A stretch of 64,000 nucleotides of DNA from Apostichopus japonicus (lineage: Eukaryota > Echinodermata > Holothuroidea > Aspidochirotida > Stichopodidae), in assembly GCF_037975245.1 (NCBI RefSeq), contig NC_092568.1, positions 19,390,001 to 19,454,000 on the forward strand. Reading direction: 5' to 3'. The translations under genes were made by a program, and so were the position numbers. A model generated the notes under the pieces. The model was given only the letters and a program-made list of their open reading frames with translations, was not told the origin of the DNA and did not search any database. Of this stretch, positions 10,265 through 22,699 are shown piece by piece (positions within the stretch are counted from its first letter, which is position 1; each line of letters opens with the position of its first letter).

Positions 10265-12484
10265 CCTCGTCACAGAGTACAAATTGTTAAGGTGGTGTAC
10301 GGGTACGGGAATAACTCCCTTGTACAAAATGTCAATGTTTGGGGCTCCCTAAACAGGGCGCAACCATAATCACGGGGAACTCACACCCCACCCCAACACC
10401 CACCCACACCCCACCCCACTGACAGACAAGATATTTACATAGATATCGAGAAAACATCGTAGTCTATAGTTATGTAACGTGTACAGTACAGCCTAAACAA
10501 TTGAAAATCTTCAAAATTGTTTCAACTATACTGGGATGCAACATATTGTCACATAAATCTGTGCACCCTACATTTCACCCAAAGTATATCTAATGGGTTT
10601 CCCCTCCGCCCCCCCTCCCCCAAGACAACTGCCAATTGCAAATTATCTAGGACTGTTTCAAAAGTTTCGTCCCTGATCTAAAATAGCATGTAGTATTAAA
10701 GATGGCTATACAAAAACAAAAATGATAATTTACATGGTTTTGTGATTGCACTACCGTATCGACAATAATCGAAAATATATGAAAATCAAACGCAGAAAGT
10801 TGCTGTTAAGTCGATCAAACTTGTGGGTTAATCTTCGTTTGGGTCATCTCTCATCACTACGTGGGTGTATTCTGACAGCACTAATGCCGTTGATGAAATA
10901 TATCACTATAATCAGGTAAATTTTGAAACCCAAAGCTACTTTTGATCCGTCGACGAGTAATGTTTCTTCTTAAAGTAGTAGCAAACCTATCCATTATATA
11001 CGATAAAGATATTCGTGATGAACAGCTCCCTCACTTATCCGTTAAGGAAATATAGCGTAGTTCAAAGGCCGAGGGTGGGGGTGGGGGGACTAGGGGGGTG
11101 GTATTTTATCGATCTGTGATGTCATTTTGCTTCAATGAAGTGGATAACTATTGACGTTTTCTCTTGGTTTTCTTTTCTTTTCAATTTTCATTGAGATACT
11201 GTCATATTTAGACTTGTTCAAGTCGTTATTTCCTGTTTGTAATTGAACTTTTAAAACTCGTTGTATTATCTCCGAAGGATAAGACTTTTCTTAGCTGTTT
11301 AATAAAGTTGTTCATCATAAACATCTCGTTAACATAGAACAGTCATGATGTCATGAGGGCCAAATTTCAAGTTTTCCCCGATAGATTTTTGGTAGGGGTA
11401 TGAATGCATTATCGATCAGCTGTATGCAAAAAAAAAAAAAAAATCGAATGAGTGGTGTTCATGTGGGTTCGTTGTATGCAGTTCCATTTTAGCCCCCCCC
11501 CCCCAACACCCACCTCCTCAGAAGACACTCTCATTTTTGACGTCAAATATTGCATCCTGGGGAATATTTTTACCATAAACGGAAAATCCTGACTGGTGAC
11601 CTACTTGAAATGTGTAAAGAAGTCTCAAAGTAAATGAGGACAACAATATTACCGTCATAATAATATAACCATAATCATTGTACGACTGCTAATAAGGATG
11701 GTATCTTTATGTAAAAGCTTGCTCTCCCCCCCCCCCCTTCCTGATACATACCCACCCCGTCGGCTCCAACGTCGGATAATCTGAATGTGATCGAATATAC
11801 GCAACTCGGTGCTTTAAAGAGTTCATAAAGTAATGTCTCATCGCAACGTGACGATATTCCTCACCTCGTGTGCGTGAAATCACCGAGAATGACAGACATA
11901 CTCGAGCTGTTCATGTGCTATGAACGACTGAAATAAAAGATAAAAAAAAAACACATAAAAAGTGTTCTAGTTTCGAACCTTATATAGCTTAGTATTAGTC
12001 AGTATATTAACAATCTGACATTAGGATTTAAACAATGATTCTTATCAGGCGTGTAACGACTTGTCATATATTAACCAACTTGAGAGATACGAATGATTAA
12101 CAGTCATCATTAATAGGTTAGTTTCATTTCTATGGCAACAATCATCTGAAAAGCACAAGTCTATAGAGATGTCGTCTGCTATCTGTAAAGAATACAAATA
12201 AATGTTTGTTTTTTATTATTAACCACTTCGACCGTATAGCCTATATTGCCAAAAAAAAACTACTATTTGAATTTTTTTTTATATCGTTTTGTTCTGACTT
12301 ATTTGTAAGATAACCAACCACAATCATTTTTACTTCTCTTTCATCACCGATTTGACCAATCAAATGCTTATACCAGACAGGGCATTATTTTGGGTGGTTT
12401 CATGCGGTGAGCATTAGGCGTGTTTTTTTATGGTTTAGAGTGAAAGAAAGAACCAAGATGTGAAAATATAGATATAGCAAAGGT
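10265..12484. other. unassigned non-coding stretch with several C/G runs
   Basis: C-rich CACCCC repeats at 10384-10420, a G-rich patch at 11070-11100, poly-A at 11429-11443, poly-C at 11494-11503 and 11727-11737. No RNA gene or exon is supported. Confidence 0.4.
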
Positions 12485-13473
12485 GGTATACCATGTATAG
12501 AATACAAGCCATAAAGGTGTTAATGGATATCATTAAGGTATCGATAGGATTGGTGGAGAGACAAGTGCAGGGGGTGATGTGTGGTGGATCTCTGCTATAG
12601 AAACTGTGTCTTAAGGTTATTCATGAAAAGGTAATATCTTATCAGTTTGATTTTTTTCTCTCTCTCTGTTTCTTTTGTGGTGGTGGGGGGGGGTGGGGAA
12701 CAAAGCGTCGGCTGATGGGCGGTGTTCCCTACCCTTAGAGAACTGTTTGCTTGTGCTATCCTTTCCATCATTTGAACTACATTCGTGTAGTGCATGCTTT
12801 CCTTTTTAGCGTCTTATTAAAGGACGAAAGTCTGAATTTGTCCGGGGAGGGGGGGAGGGGAGGGGGGACGTGTCCCTTACTCATAGCATGTGACGATAGC
12901 CCGATCGAATACACTGCCACTACACCACACCCCCTTCATAACAACGAACCTTGAGTCATCATCTTCAGGTAGGATATTGCAACACAACCTGTTTTCATGA
13001 CAGAATTTCACCTTTTTGCCAAGTTTTATCAGTTTTTTTTTTTTATTGAATGAATTTATTTCACAGCCAGGAAATAATGATTGTCACCAGTCTCTCAGGC
13101 TCCACACGTATTGTCGGAAGTTATTTGAACTCTTCTATTTCCATGGTACACGTGTACAAGCTGTTACCAGGGAAAAACCCAGCAAACGCAACTAGCATAT
13201 TTTCCAAGGTCATATATGGCCATCCTATGAATCGATGAGAGTGAAAATGAACACAATTTGAAGTGAACAAAAAGTTTATTTCAGCCTAATGGGAGGCTTA
13301 TTTTTTTTTTTAAATACAGTTTTAATTTCATTTTCATGAATACAGTAAGACACAGTTTCTATAGCAGAGATCCACCACACATCACCCACTGCACCTGTCT
13401 CTCCACCATACCCATCGATACCTTAATGATATAAATTAACGCCTTATGGCTTGTAGTTTATACATGGTATACC
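12485..13473. mobile_element. long inverted repeat (arms about 145 bp, spacer about 700 bp)
   Basis: The left arm 12485-12629 (starting GGTATACCATGTATA) is repeated inverted at 13331-13473 (ending TATACATGGTATACC). I judge the arms about 88-90 percent alike. They share the long block GTGGTGGATCTCTGCTATAG and continue to AAACTGTGTCTTA and TTCATGAAAA. Sequence outside the GGTATACC ends does not match, so the boundaries are sharp. The spacer holds G-rich runs (12680-12700, 12845-12870) and a poly-T run but no recognisable protein. It may be a foldback transposon or a local inverted duplication. Confidence 0.75.
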
Positions 13474-13474
13474 A

Positions 13475-14640
13475 GCCTGCAGGTTTGGACAGCCTTAAAT
13501 CATTCTGCCACAGTAAAGGGTTCATTAATAACGTTGGGGCCAGCGATGTTTAACACATTCATTTGTATATCAATGGCATAGCCTATACACGTACAAAACT
13601 ATTGACCAACCAACCCACCCCCACCCCTCCCATACCCTCCTTCTCTTCGACTCTCCCTTATTACTTGTTTTATTAGCAATATCAGCATCCATTGCAAATA
13701 CGGCCAAAATGATAACTGATATATACATGTATCCCAGAGGTTTCATTATGTTCTAATTCAAACGATAAAAACGTGCATTTCTGATCAAGTGTTACCCCAC
13801 CACTGGTACTATAATACTTAAACTGTTCCCCTTGTGAAACTACTGGTGCAAGAATTGGAACGGGAGCAGTAACAGTACATTGACTTACAAACGTATGGAA
13901 ACGTTATTCTGCCATTGACCTCGTTAATATGTTGACCTCTTTCTTCAAAATGATGAATTATCTTGGATCTTTGTGTTCACAACAAAAAAAGTCACGATTT
14001 GATTCCTTGTTGGAAAATTTGCTATCGAAATCTTAAAATGACGAAAATAATCACTTTTCTGTGATACTTTGTATTTTTTATTAATGTGTTTATGCTATAA
14101 ACTCCTCACGGACGGCAAAGAGTTAGGAGATTGTTGTTATTCTCGTAAGTCAGTTGTTTTGTTTAGTCAACCAAGCAATCTTTTCTTGTAAAAGCATGAA
14201 GAACTCATACCGCTAATAGGTCTATTAGTGCCTATAGAATGTTTGTAGTGTTAATTTGTATATTTGCTTTTGCTTTTGTTTTTTAATTAAAATATTTAAA
14301 TTATAATAGTATGGCATTGGTTTGAACGAACAACGTATCTGTTCCCTAATAAGAAAAATTCTTTGCTCCAGCGATTTAAATGTTTCGGCTTGCTCCGTTG
14401 ATCGGATATAAAATACTGAAAATTGGTCATTTAAAGTTTCGTTATCGCGCCATGCCAAATTAATATCTGTGACGTCATTGCCGATCGTCATATCAAAATA
14501 CCCTCGTCCTACTTATTTTCACTTATTTGACTTTTATGTCCGTAAAATGTTTTTTGCTCCTTAACACTTATTTAGCTAATTCAGCGCCAAATACTGGTTA
14601 AATGATAACAACCAGCTGATCAAAAAGTAACATTTTACAT
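13475..14640. other. unassigned non-coding stretch
   Basis: C-rich patch at 13610-13640. A frame at 14225-14491 on the minus strand has no recognisable motif. No gene is supported. Confidence 0.35.
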
Positions 14641-14880
14641 TCTGCGTGGTTCATTTTGCATTACTCTGTGAGGTTCAGTTTGCATTACTCTGTGAGGTTC
14701 ATTTTGCATTACTCTGTGAGGTTCATTTTGCATTACTCTGTGAGGTTCATTTTGCATTACTCTGTGAGGTTCAGTTTGCATTACTCTGTGAGGTTCATTT
14801 TGCATTACTCTGTGAGGTTCATTTTGCATTACTCTGCGTGGTTCATTTTGCATTACTCTGTGAGGTTCAGTTTGCATTCT
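14641..14880 (+). repeat. 24-bp minisatellite, ten copies
   Basis: The unit is GTGAGGTTCATTTTGCATTACTCT. Variants are CAG for CAT and GCGTGG for GTGAGG. Copy order of variants: copies 1-2 and 9-10 share the same GCGTGG/CAG pair, suggesting an eight-unit (192-bp) higher-order step. Because 24 is a multiple of three, open frames appear on both strands with an eight-residue period (minus 14635-14877; plus 14646-14924 and 14656-14931). These are artefacts. Confidence 0.95.
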
Positions 14881-15120
14881 GTGAAGATCTTTTTTACGTT
14901 AAATGTGATTATTTTTTACATTAACCTGTGAGGTTAATTTTTTTTCATCTGTGAGGTTCTTTTTTCATTAATCTGTGAGGTTAATATTTTCTTTAATCTG
15001 TGGGTTTATTTTGTATTCATTAATCTGTGAGGTTCATGTTGCATTCTCGTTATATGTGTTTCAGTTTTTGGCATTAATCTGTGAGGTGCAATTTATATCT
15101 GTACCCTGTGAAAGGTTCAT
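14881..15120 (+). repeat. decayed continuation of the 24-bp minisatellite
   Basis: AATCTGTGAGGTT or close variants recur at about 14927, 14950, 14977, 15025 and 15078 with irregular spacing. This is an older, diverged shoulder of the homogeneous array. Confidence 0.75.
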
Positions 15121-15124
15121 TTGA

Positions 15125-17433
15125 TATATTCTGTCATGTACATGATTACTGAATGAACATTTGGCTATAGTTCCCCTGTCAACCATGCAAGCAGGAAGCT
15201 TCTACTTGGACAAATACCAGCTCCCTGTTGTCAACTATCAGAATTAGTTTTGTGTAAATGACTGTGACTTTAATCATGGGAGGTCAATTTTACGTGTAGT
15301 ATAGAGTCAACGGGTGTCTACCACAAATCTTATTTCTTTCTTCTTTTTAATTTTTTAATTTTTAATTTTTTTGCAAATTACGCAGAAAGGATACAATCCA
15401 TAACCACATCATATAAAATATGATTGACTCCTACAGCAATGTGCGGTCTATTAAATGCTCGTTTCCTCTACATCTTACAAATTCATATAATTTGAAAAGG
15501 AAATAAATGTCCAATTGATGCTGCAATGAAACCAAAAATGTGACAATACCCTTGTAGTTTCCAAGTGTTATTAGTAACCGGATATATAGCATGAATATTA
15601 AAGTGAACGCATCCCAAATGCTTCTGTATGCTGTATTATATCCCGTCACTGCTAAAGTACGAACGTGCTATCACTTATGTTGCACATGGTAACGGAAAAG
15701 GATTACCAAAGCGTACCAAAACTTTGAGAAATTGTGTCATTTTATTATTTTTTTACATGTGTTTAAGAACTAGATAAGTTTGGTTTATTGGCAATGTATA
15801 TTGCTTTTTAATTTATCGTTCAGTCTTTCCGTGGCCTTCGTGTTTGGCAAATCTCGTTTAAGTTATATTTCGTTGGCAGACAATGACCCCCACCTCCCCG
15901 CCCTCAGAGAGAAAAATATTCCATACTGTTAGCAGAAAACGCCGTCTTAATATAGTTTCCCTAACTGGAGATATGGTTGAATGAATGTATGGAACTATTT
16001 TGACCTAAGCTAAATCCTCCAGTAAGCTGGTATGTGATAGGCTATCATCATACCACGAGTTCTTCAAAAGTTTCACTGTACTTATATAATCTACTGGTGG
16101 ATACATGTGAAGCTTTTGGAATGCTTGCTTAGCTTTCAATCTTCTCTGGGTGTTTTTTTTTTGGGGGGTGGGGTGGATGGGGTGGGAGAAATTTGTGTAT
16201 GTTGCTAGAATTTAATCAATTCCAATAGAATTTTAATCAAAACATTGCCAAAAAATGGCATTATTCATTCTGTTTTTGCCAGATACATTCATGCAAAAAA
16301 TATCACCAGATTTGAAGAGAAACAAAGTTCGTCACAATAAATGCTATTTGAGGATAGTCAAGAGACATCCTACAGTTGTAGAAAATTTCCGGCCCTTCTG
16401 TGTAAAAATCGACTTCAATGACCGGAATATCCCCTTTAAACCGAACTTTCTTTATCATTACAGGCGCCTATAGTATCATGCAAACCGCATCATTAATTAT
16501 TTGTATGTATGCCTGATGCCTCCCTGTTGGTATTTATGTTGCCATTACGGTCGCGAGCATTTTCAAAGGGGGCACACACAGCGACAAGCCAAAGAGCCGC
16601 ATGAAAGTCGAAAAGCTTGGGTACAGCGGAGCAGTATCGTCATTTCCGAAATATTTCTTAATTCTAACAACGTATCTGTTTGTCCGTTTTGTTGTGTCGG
16701 CGTCTGTTTCTTTTCTTGTCAAGAACCATATAATTGCACTTGAACTTTAGATGTTATTTTATTTTTCATTTTAGTGGCATAATGACGTCTCGTAACCGCA
16801 TGACGTCACAGAGTTTTAATCTGGCGTCACGTATTTGCTGTCATTGTTAATTAGTATTCACGTAAATGCCAGGCAGTTAATAAGGCGTGAGTTAATATTA
16901 GCAACCGATGACCTTGGTTGTTATAAATATGACTTATATGAATATGTTATTGGTTCGGTGGAAATAAGTCGGTCAATATTAGGAGCGATGCAGATCGAGA
17001 AGGTAATTGACCACCCCTCCCCCACCCTCCCCACACCTCCCACCTGAGATTACGTAGCAGAGATGATGAAGTCATGAAAAAGGGAGGGGTATAAGGGTTG
17101 AAACTTGTTTGTTGTTGTTTTTCCACTTTCAATATTCTATTGATAGTTTATCTCACGCGACACCGGGTAAAGAACTTTGTTTTCATTCCACCGGTCCAGT
17201 TATTAAAGCCGGAAGTATAAAAACGAACAAAGACGGGTTGCAAAGATAGTATTGGAGGAGAATTGCCTTACAATGGCGTGAAGAATTTGTCACATAATAC
17301 AAGGTTGGAACTAAGTACTATATATGGAGTATTAACGTAGAAAAATATCACAAAAGAGAGAGATAGACAATATTGGGATCCTTTTTCCCTGGCAATTAAT
17401 TAACTTTCTAGTGTTAAACAGGCAGAAAGGTCA
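15125..17433. other. unassigned non-coding stretch
   Basis: AT-rich low complexity at 15345-15375, a poly-T/G-rich patch at 16150-16185, and a C-rich patch at 17012-17042. The palindrome TGACGTCA, a consensus CRE, is at 16801-16808, with ATGACGTC nearby at 16782. No exon is supported. Confidence 0.35.
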
Positions 17434-17966
17434 TTAAAAGAATAGTCCAAGTCAAATTTTCGTTCTGATATGTTAAAGAGGAACATAATCTAAGCATTCT
17501 GATGAAATTTGCATTCAATTCCTATGTACCGTTTTTGAGATATTGACAGTTGAAGTTGCCAACTTTCTTACCAAAAGTGAACTTGGAACAAGCACGTGTG
17601 ACGTCATTGTTGCACACTGATAAATACTGTATTGTTTTCCTTAAATATTTACGTCTAATTTTATACTCCACAATTGGATGCATCCATAATGTGGATGAAC
17701 CATAGGTATGTTATAAACTTCACATCCCCCTTTAGACAAAATAGTAACCCTATCCAATCCAAGGTCAAATCAATATGACTTAAAAATAAAGAGAAAAAAA
17801 AACATTATTTGTCAGTGTGCAACTATCACCCTGTTTGCTTCAAGTACACTTTTGGTAGAATATCAGATAACTTCAACTATTAATATCTCAAAATCGATAC
17901 ATAGGAATTGAATTGAATTGTATTTAACATATCAAAACGAAATTTTGACCTGGACTATTATTTTAA
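17434..17966. mobile_element. TTAA-bounded foldback MITE with long arms
   Basis: The left end reads TTAAAAGAATAGTCCAAG. The right end on the minus strand reads TTAAAATAATAGTCCAGG. Similarity runs inward for about 190 bp: GTCAAATTTTCGTT, TTCAATTCCTATGTA, TTTTGAGATATT, ACCAAAAGTG and TTGCACACTGA all recur inverted. TTAA lies at both ends. The architecture (about 530-590 bp, two long arms, short centre) is that of 1331-1916, though the sequence family differs. No coding potential. Confidence 0.75.
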
Positions 17967-17969
17967 CAG

Positions 17970-19317
17970 TTTGAAGAGAGCAATACTTCTCAGCAAAGTT
18001 ATGATGGTTTATAGGTCTGTTTATGATACAGAACTACGCTATCTTACAAACAATATTATTGTGAAATAGAAATATGGGTGTGACCTTAGGTGACCATTTT
18101 TGGCCTATCTAGCATATTAAGAGATGATACTGTTCCACTTTAAATGTGTCACATCCGTCCTTTTCGGAAGTCTGGCAGCTTATCAGTATTGGGGCGTGGT
18201 TACTCGAAATATACCCAGAAGCGTACTCGTGATAATTTGTCATTGGTCTTGGGTCAATTTATTCAATATTTGCTACACTTCCGGTGAGCAAGTCACTTCA
18301 ATTTTTTACATACCGATAATGTATGGGACGCCAAAAGAAACGAAACAAACGATGATATTATGAAAGTACACGTTCAGAGTCACGTTATACTCAGAGGACT
18401 AATTATGTCACCGGGTCCACCTTTTCTAGTCTATAAGTCCCCGCAATTACTACGATATTATGAAATCAAAACACATTGTACTTTGTTCCATATTTGCCTA
18501 GTTACCCTGGCCCGGGACCTTACACCCCCCCTCCCCACGAAGACATCTCGTGACTCCCTCTCCTCGTTCCATGGCATAGTTTGACCCTTGATGACTCTCT
18601 TGTGTGTGTGTATACACATATATAGAGAAGGGTGAACAGATGTTAGAGTGATCTAGTTTTACAACGGTTAATGTACCGTACCACATACTATATAGCCCGT
18701 TAAAGCATCCTTCCTACCATTTAACTAACAGGTCATTAATTGATGGTTAAATCTGTTCAGTTGAATTTCCGATTTATGACTACTGGTTGTCAGATGTACT
18801 TTTACTACGTACCTGTCTAGCTTCTGATTCCTCAGGCCATGGAAGTATATTAGTAATACTGACATAGATACGATAGTGTATATAATTCATTCACGTATAG
18901 TTGTGTATAGGACGCACTATACAGCTACAGTGATATAGTCTTTGACACTCCAGTGTACGTGTGCGTTTGTTTTGTATTCTGACCGAGGACTTGAACAAAA
19001 GAATTTCAGGTCCTCGGATGTGATTTCTAAAGAATTACCACGTCCTCGGAAGAATTATATTGTAATGGGGTATTGCTCAAGTTATGGTACATGCATTTGA
19101 ACAATGGAAAAAACAATGGGGTCCTCGGTCTGAATGTAAAACACACCTGTGTGTGTGTGTATGGACTAATCGAGATAGACAGGGGCAGCTCAAGGATGGT
19201 CCATCTTCTTCATACATTTTACATCAGATTTCTAGCTTTTTATCAAGATACAATCGTACAGAAAAGAAACTGGTGTACAAATTAAAATGACAGAAAAGTA
19301 GATACTATGGGCGCTTC
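17970..19317. other. unassigned stretch with recurrent GTCCTCGG words
   Basis: CCGAGGAC at 18983 and GTCCTCGG at 19012, 19050 and 19121 recur within 150 bp. A TG/TA run is at 18601-18625. No gene is recognised. Confidence 0.35.
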
Positions 19318-19546
19318 TAGTGTGCCATAAGTCCTGAAATCGACATTTGTCGAATGAAATTGACATATGTCGGTTTCTCATGCTCTCATTGGACGAGCAA
19401 TGTCACATGTTGTTTTCTACCGCTCTGATTGGAAGAAATCGACATGGGTCGAATTTAATTGACATATGTAAGTTTCTCGTGCTCTCATTGGACTATCATT
19501 GTCACGTGTAGTTTCCTTTGTCGATTTTAGGACTTATGTCACACTA
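19318..19546. mobile_element. 229-bp element with 28-bp terminal inverted repeats
   Basis: Positions 19318-19345 (TAGTGTGCCATAAGTCCTGA onward) are repeated inverted at 19519-19546 with two mismatches. The interior consists of two tandem units of 98 bp beginning AAATCGACAT at 19338 and 19436. Each contains nested near-palindromes (CGACATTTGTCG, GACATATGTC) and a CTCTCATTGGAC block. No target-site duplication is obvious. It is a very compact non-autonomous element of unassigned superfamily. Confidence 0.75.
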
Positions 19547-19549
19547 CGC

Positions 19550-21240
19550 GGCAGTAGGCGCGCCATACTAGGCCAGGTTAATCGACAATCGATTCCAGAA
19601 TCATCTCTAAACAGCAGGAAACTGCATTTGTAACGACGAAAAAAGGCCAAATTCATAGAAACTAGTGGGTGGATGGGGTCGGGTGTGGGTGGGGTGGCCT
19701 ACTTCAAGTTGTTTAAGTGAATCACTGAAAAAACGAACTACTGATTTAGATATTTGAACAAATTCATTGTCATTTTTGAGTCCTCAGTCATTTTACCTTA
19801 TATATTTTCCAAATGTTTTTACTGAAATGTTCGTGATGTGTTTAATACATATATGCACTACATCTATATTTACCTTCAACAACTTGTTTGCGTTCCACAA
19901 CCCTACCCCACAACTCACACCAAGTCCACTGAAAGCTACCCAAAGTGCAACGTTCTACGTGAACTCCCTCAACTCCTGCGACGAACCAATTTCGGTTCCG
20001 TAATGGTATCTATATGCAGAGTTGAGGTGACGCAGATGACAGATGTTGTTAATACGACCATCTGTTATAGATGTAACCGGTTCAAAGGTTCAAAAGTACA
20101 GCAAAGCAGGTGGTTCCTAGCTCATTCCTCAACCCCCCCCCCCCCCCCGCCCTCTCTATCTCTTTTCTACCTTTTCGTACACGCACACACATACACCTCC
20201 AACCTCCACCTTTCCTGAATCGTCTAAGCCTATTTCTAAGTTTGTAGAGAAGTTTCATTTTATTTTCATAATAAATTTACTGTTTATGTTGACCCTAAAT
20301 AGTTTGTTGCTAAATGTCCTCGCCGTGTCTGACCTACTAAATGAAGCATCTCTTAGCCTTGAAACGCCAGCCGTTGCATGTTTCCGCTATTCCGTATTGT
20401 GGATATTTTCATTCATATATGTGCAGTGTTTAGATGGAAATTCATAAAGTATTTTCAAAGATAGTAATTTGTTTAGACTTAACTGGATTGGCGTCTCGAA
20501 TATAATTAATTTTTCCTCCCTTTGAAAAGTCGTGTCCTACTATCTCGAGGCTGTTTTGGTGGTATAGGCCAATATAACTGTCATCGGCCTAATTTATTTC
20601 CCAGTTCGTTGGCACATTATAACCTACTTAACGTTACCTCTATAACTAACTTTTAATTCACGGGCATATTTATCCCTGTACTAAGTGTCTCATGATAAGT
20701 CAACTCCCTTATATATTCACTTCTATTCCGTTAAACTGTGGGCGTCATGACGATTTCGACAATTTGTTTGAACTATAAAGCTATATACCTGCTGCTCGCA
20801 AATAATGGTTCAATCTTCTTTTCTCAGCCAATCAAAAGTCACCAAACGGACTGAACGATTATGGGAAAGAGAAAAATGTTAAATTGTAAAATATTGCCAT
20901 ATTTTCGGGTAGATAAATGCATAGATCGCTCAGCATTCTTCTTTGTAAGGGCAAAACATAGTTTGATTCTGATTCTGATATAATAGATGTTCAAACTGAG
21001 CTTCTAAACATATTTCAGAATTATCAGTACATCCCTTAAACAAATAATTACGTAATCGTTGGCAGCACTATAAATACTTCAGTTAAATCGTTTGAAGTAC
21101 AGATATGTAAACAGGACACTTCCCTAAGGTTTCGTTATTAATATCTTTATTGAAAACTGCTAAAAAATATTGAATAAAACTTTCTAAAATTGAAACGCAC
21201 ACATAGTGTGTTGACCATAATAGTGACTGAAGGCAGTAAA
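19550..21240. other. unassigned non-coding stretch
   Basis: G-rich patch at 19670-19695 and poly-C at 20131-20147 with following pyrimidine-rich DNA. Two frames overlap at 19767-20218 without recognisable motifs. Confidence 0.35.
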
Positions 21241-21470
21241 GGTGTGTGTGTATGTATGTATGTATTTTAGATCCTCTGGCAAGCAGGAAGTCGCGAAGAA
21301 GCCTCATTGGCTTATCAAAGTCAGCCTCTTAGATTCATATTTAACGTCCATGATTACGAATTGTCAACTGTAAACAACTCTGTAAACTGGACGGCATTAC
21401 TCTTGGAGTGACTCGTAATGGGGACCTTTGATTGGAAGGCACCGGCGTTAACCACTGAGCTAACACTCAT
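21241..21470 (-). mobile_element. tRNA-derived SINE
   Basis: Read on the minus strand, TTAGCTCAGTGGTTAACG (21463-21446) matches a Pol III box A. GGTCCCCATTACGAGTCACT, about 20 bp further on, carries a slightly disrupted box B (GAGTC core). A body of about 130 bp follows, then a (TACA)n/(CA)n tail at 21266-21242. Head, body and simple-repeat tail in this order define a SINE. The head is too diverged to be a functional tRNA. Confidence 0.7.
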
Positions 21471-21479
21471 TAAATGTAA

Positions 21480-22455
21480 GCGATAGCTTTCAATTGAAAC
21501 TATTTGATCAAAGAACAACTCCTTGTTTTGACCGCTATAACAGCCAAAGATTCCATGCGTCTACTGAGGTTAGTTAAGAGATAATCTTGCCTTATCATAT
21601 GTTCCCTCCTCGCAGCCTCGTGGGGGGGGGGGGGGCTTGGACTTGGTTCGTATTTGAGTTGAATCGCAATTGCCTTGCTATATTGAACAACAACAACAAC
21701 CCCATCCTCCTAAAATGTCATAAACATTGTTATTGACGGGAAGTTAAGAACAATAATCGAAGTACAACTGGTACCCACAATTGTGGAATCAGCCTAAACA
21801 GGGCGGTGACAAAACCTCCCGGTGGGGAGGCGTTCGAGTTCTTACATTTACTCGTGGTATTGACTTTAGCTACAAATATGTCACTAGTGACGTCATCATA
21901 TTACGTCATCGCGCATATTTTATTACATTCTAATCTGACATCTTCAATTGATAGTGGATCCTATTGGATCACGCTCTAAACCTGTGAATGTAAACTATAA
22001 TATTGATATAGTGTTTCTTAAAACTATGAATCCCATCCTCAAGTATAACATATTACTGTGTTAAACTGATCTAAAGGGGCTTAATTGAAAAGGTGCATGT
22101 TATGTCATCATATCCTGCACCATTCACTTTAGACTTAATCGTCTTCACATTTCTTGTAGTTACAACTCGAGGACACTCAGATCAAAATGCTTTTCCGTAA
22201 TTGTTCAGATAGAGGAAGTGATCTGTTTTGTAATCGATTTGACTTCTGTTTAACCATGGGAATGAAGTGGCTGATACAACTGATGACGACCTCAAACCTG
22301 CCTAAAATCAATGATTAGTTTTACCTCTCCGTCCTGGATGATAGCAACAACCCCCAAAAAACAGTACGATACTGAGTTACCATGCATGTATAATTACAAG
22401 ATCACGTGTTTTATCGATTCTTTTGCATATATAATAGCGATATACTGCACTTTTT
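21480..22455. other. unassigned non-coding stretch
   Basis: Poly-G at 21621-21634 and (AAC)n at 21688-21700. No gene is recognised. Confidence 0.35.
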
Positions 22456-22456
22456 A

Positions 22457-22543
22457 GACACATCATCATCATCATCGTCATAGTTACATGATCACATTCA
22501 CGGACACATCATCGTCATAACTAGTATGATAACATTCACGGTA
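22457..22543 (+). repeat. 46-bp direct duplication with CATCAT core
   Basis: GACACATCATCATCATCATC at 22457 and GACACATCATCGTCATAACT at 22503 head two copies that both end in ACATTCACGG. A third partial echo (GACACATCATCATCACCG) is at 22650. Confidence 0.6.
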
Positions 22544-22699
22544 TCACGAGGTGGATAAGGGGATGGAATCTGGAATTGAACAGATCTGAGTCAATTGTGA
22601 TGCGGTAATATGTTCTTACACATAGAGTATCAATACTGAACTATATGTAGACACATCATCATCACCGTAAACACACGGTCACATTGTCGGTATGAAAGG

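Noticed and set aside
14635-14931. Three repeat-protein-like frames over the 24-bp array
   Set aside because: The unit length is a multiple of three and lacks stops, so openness is automatic.
16776-16810. CRE promoter cluster
   Set aside because: One TGACGTCA plus a partial site without a nearby gene; TGACGTCA-like words also occur inside the foldback and duplicated repeats.
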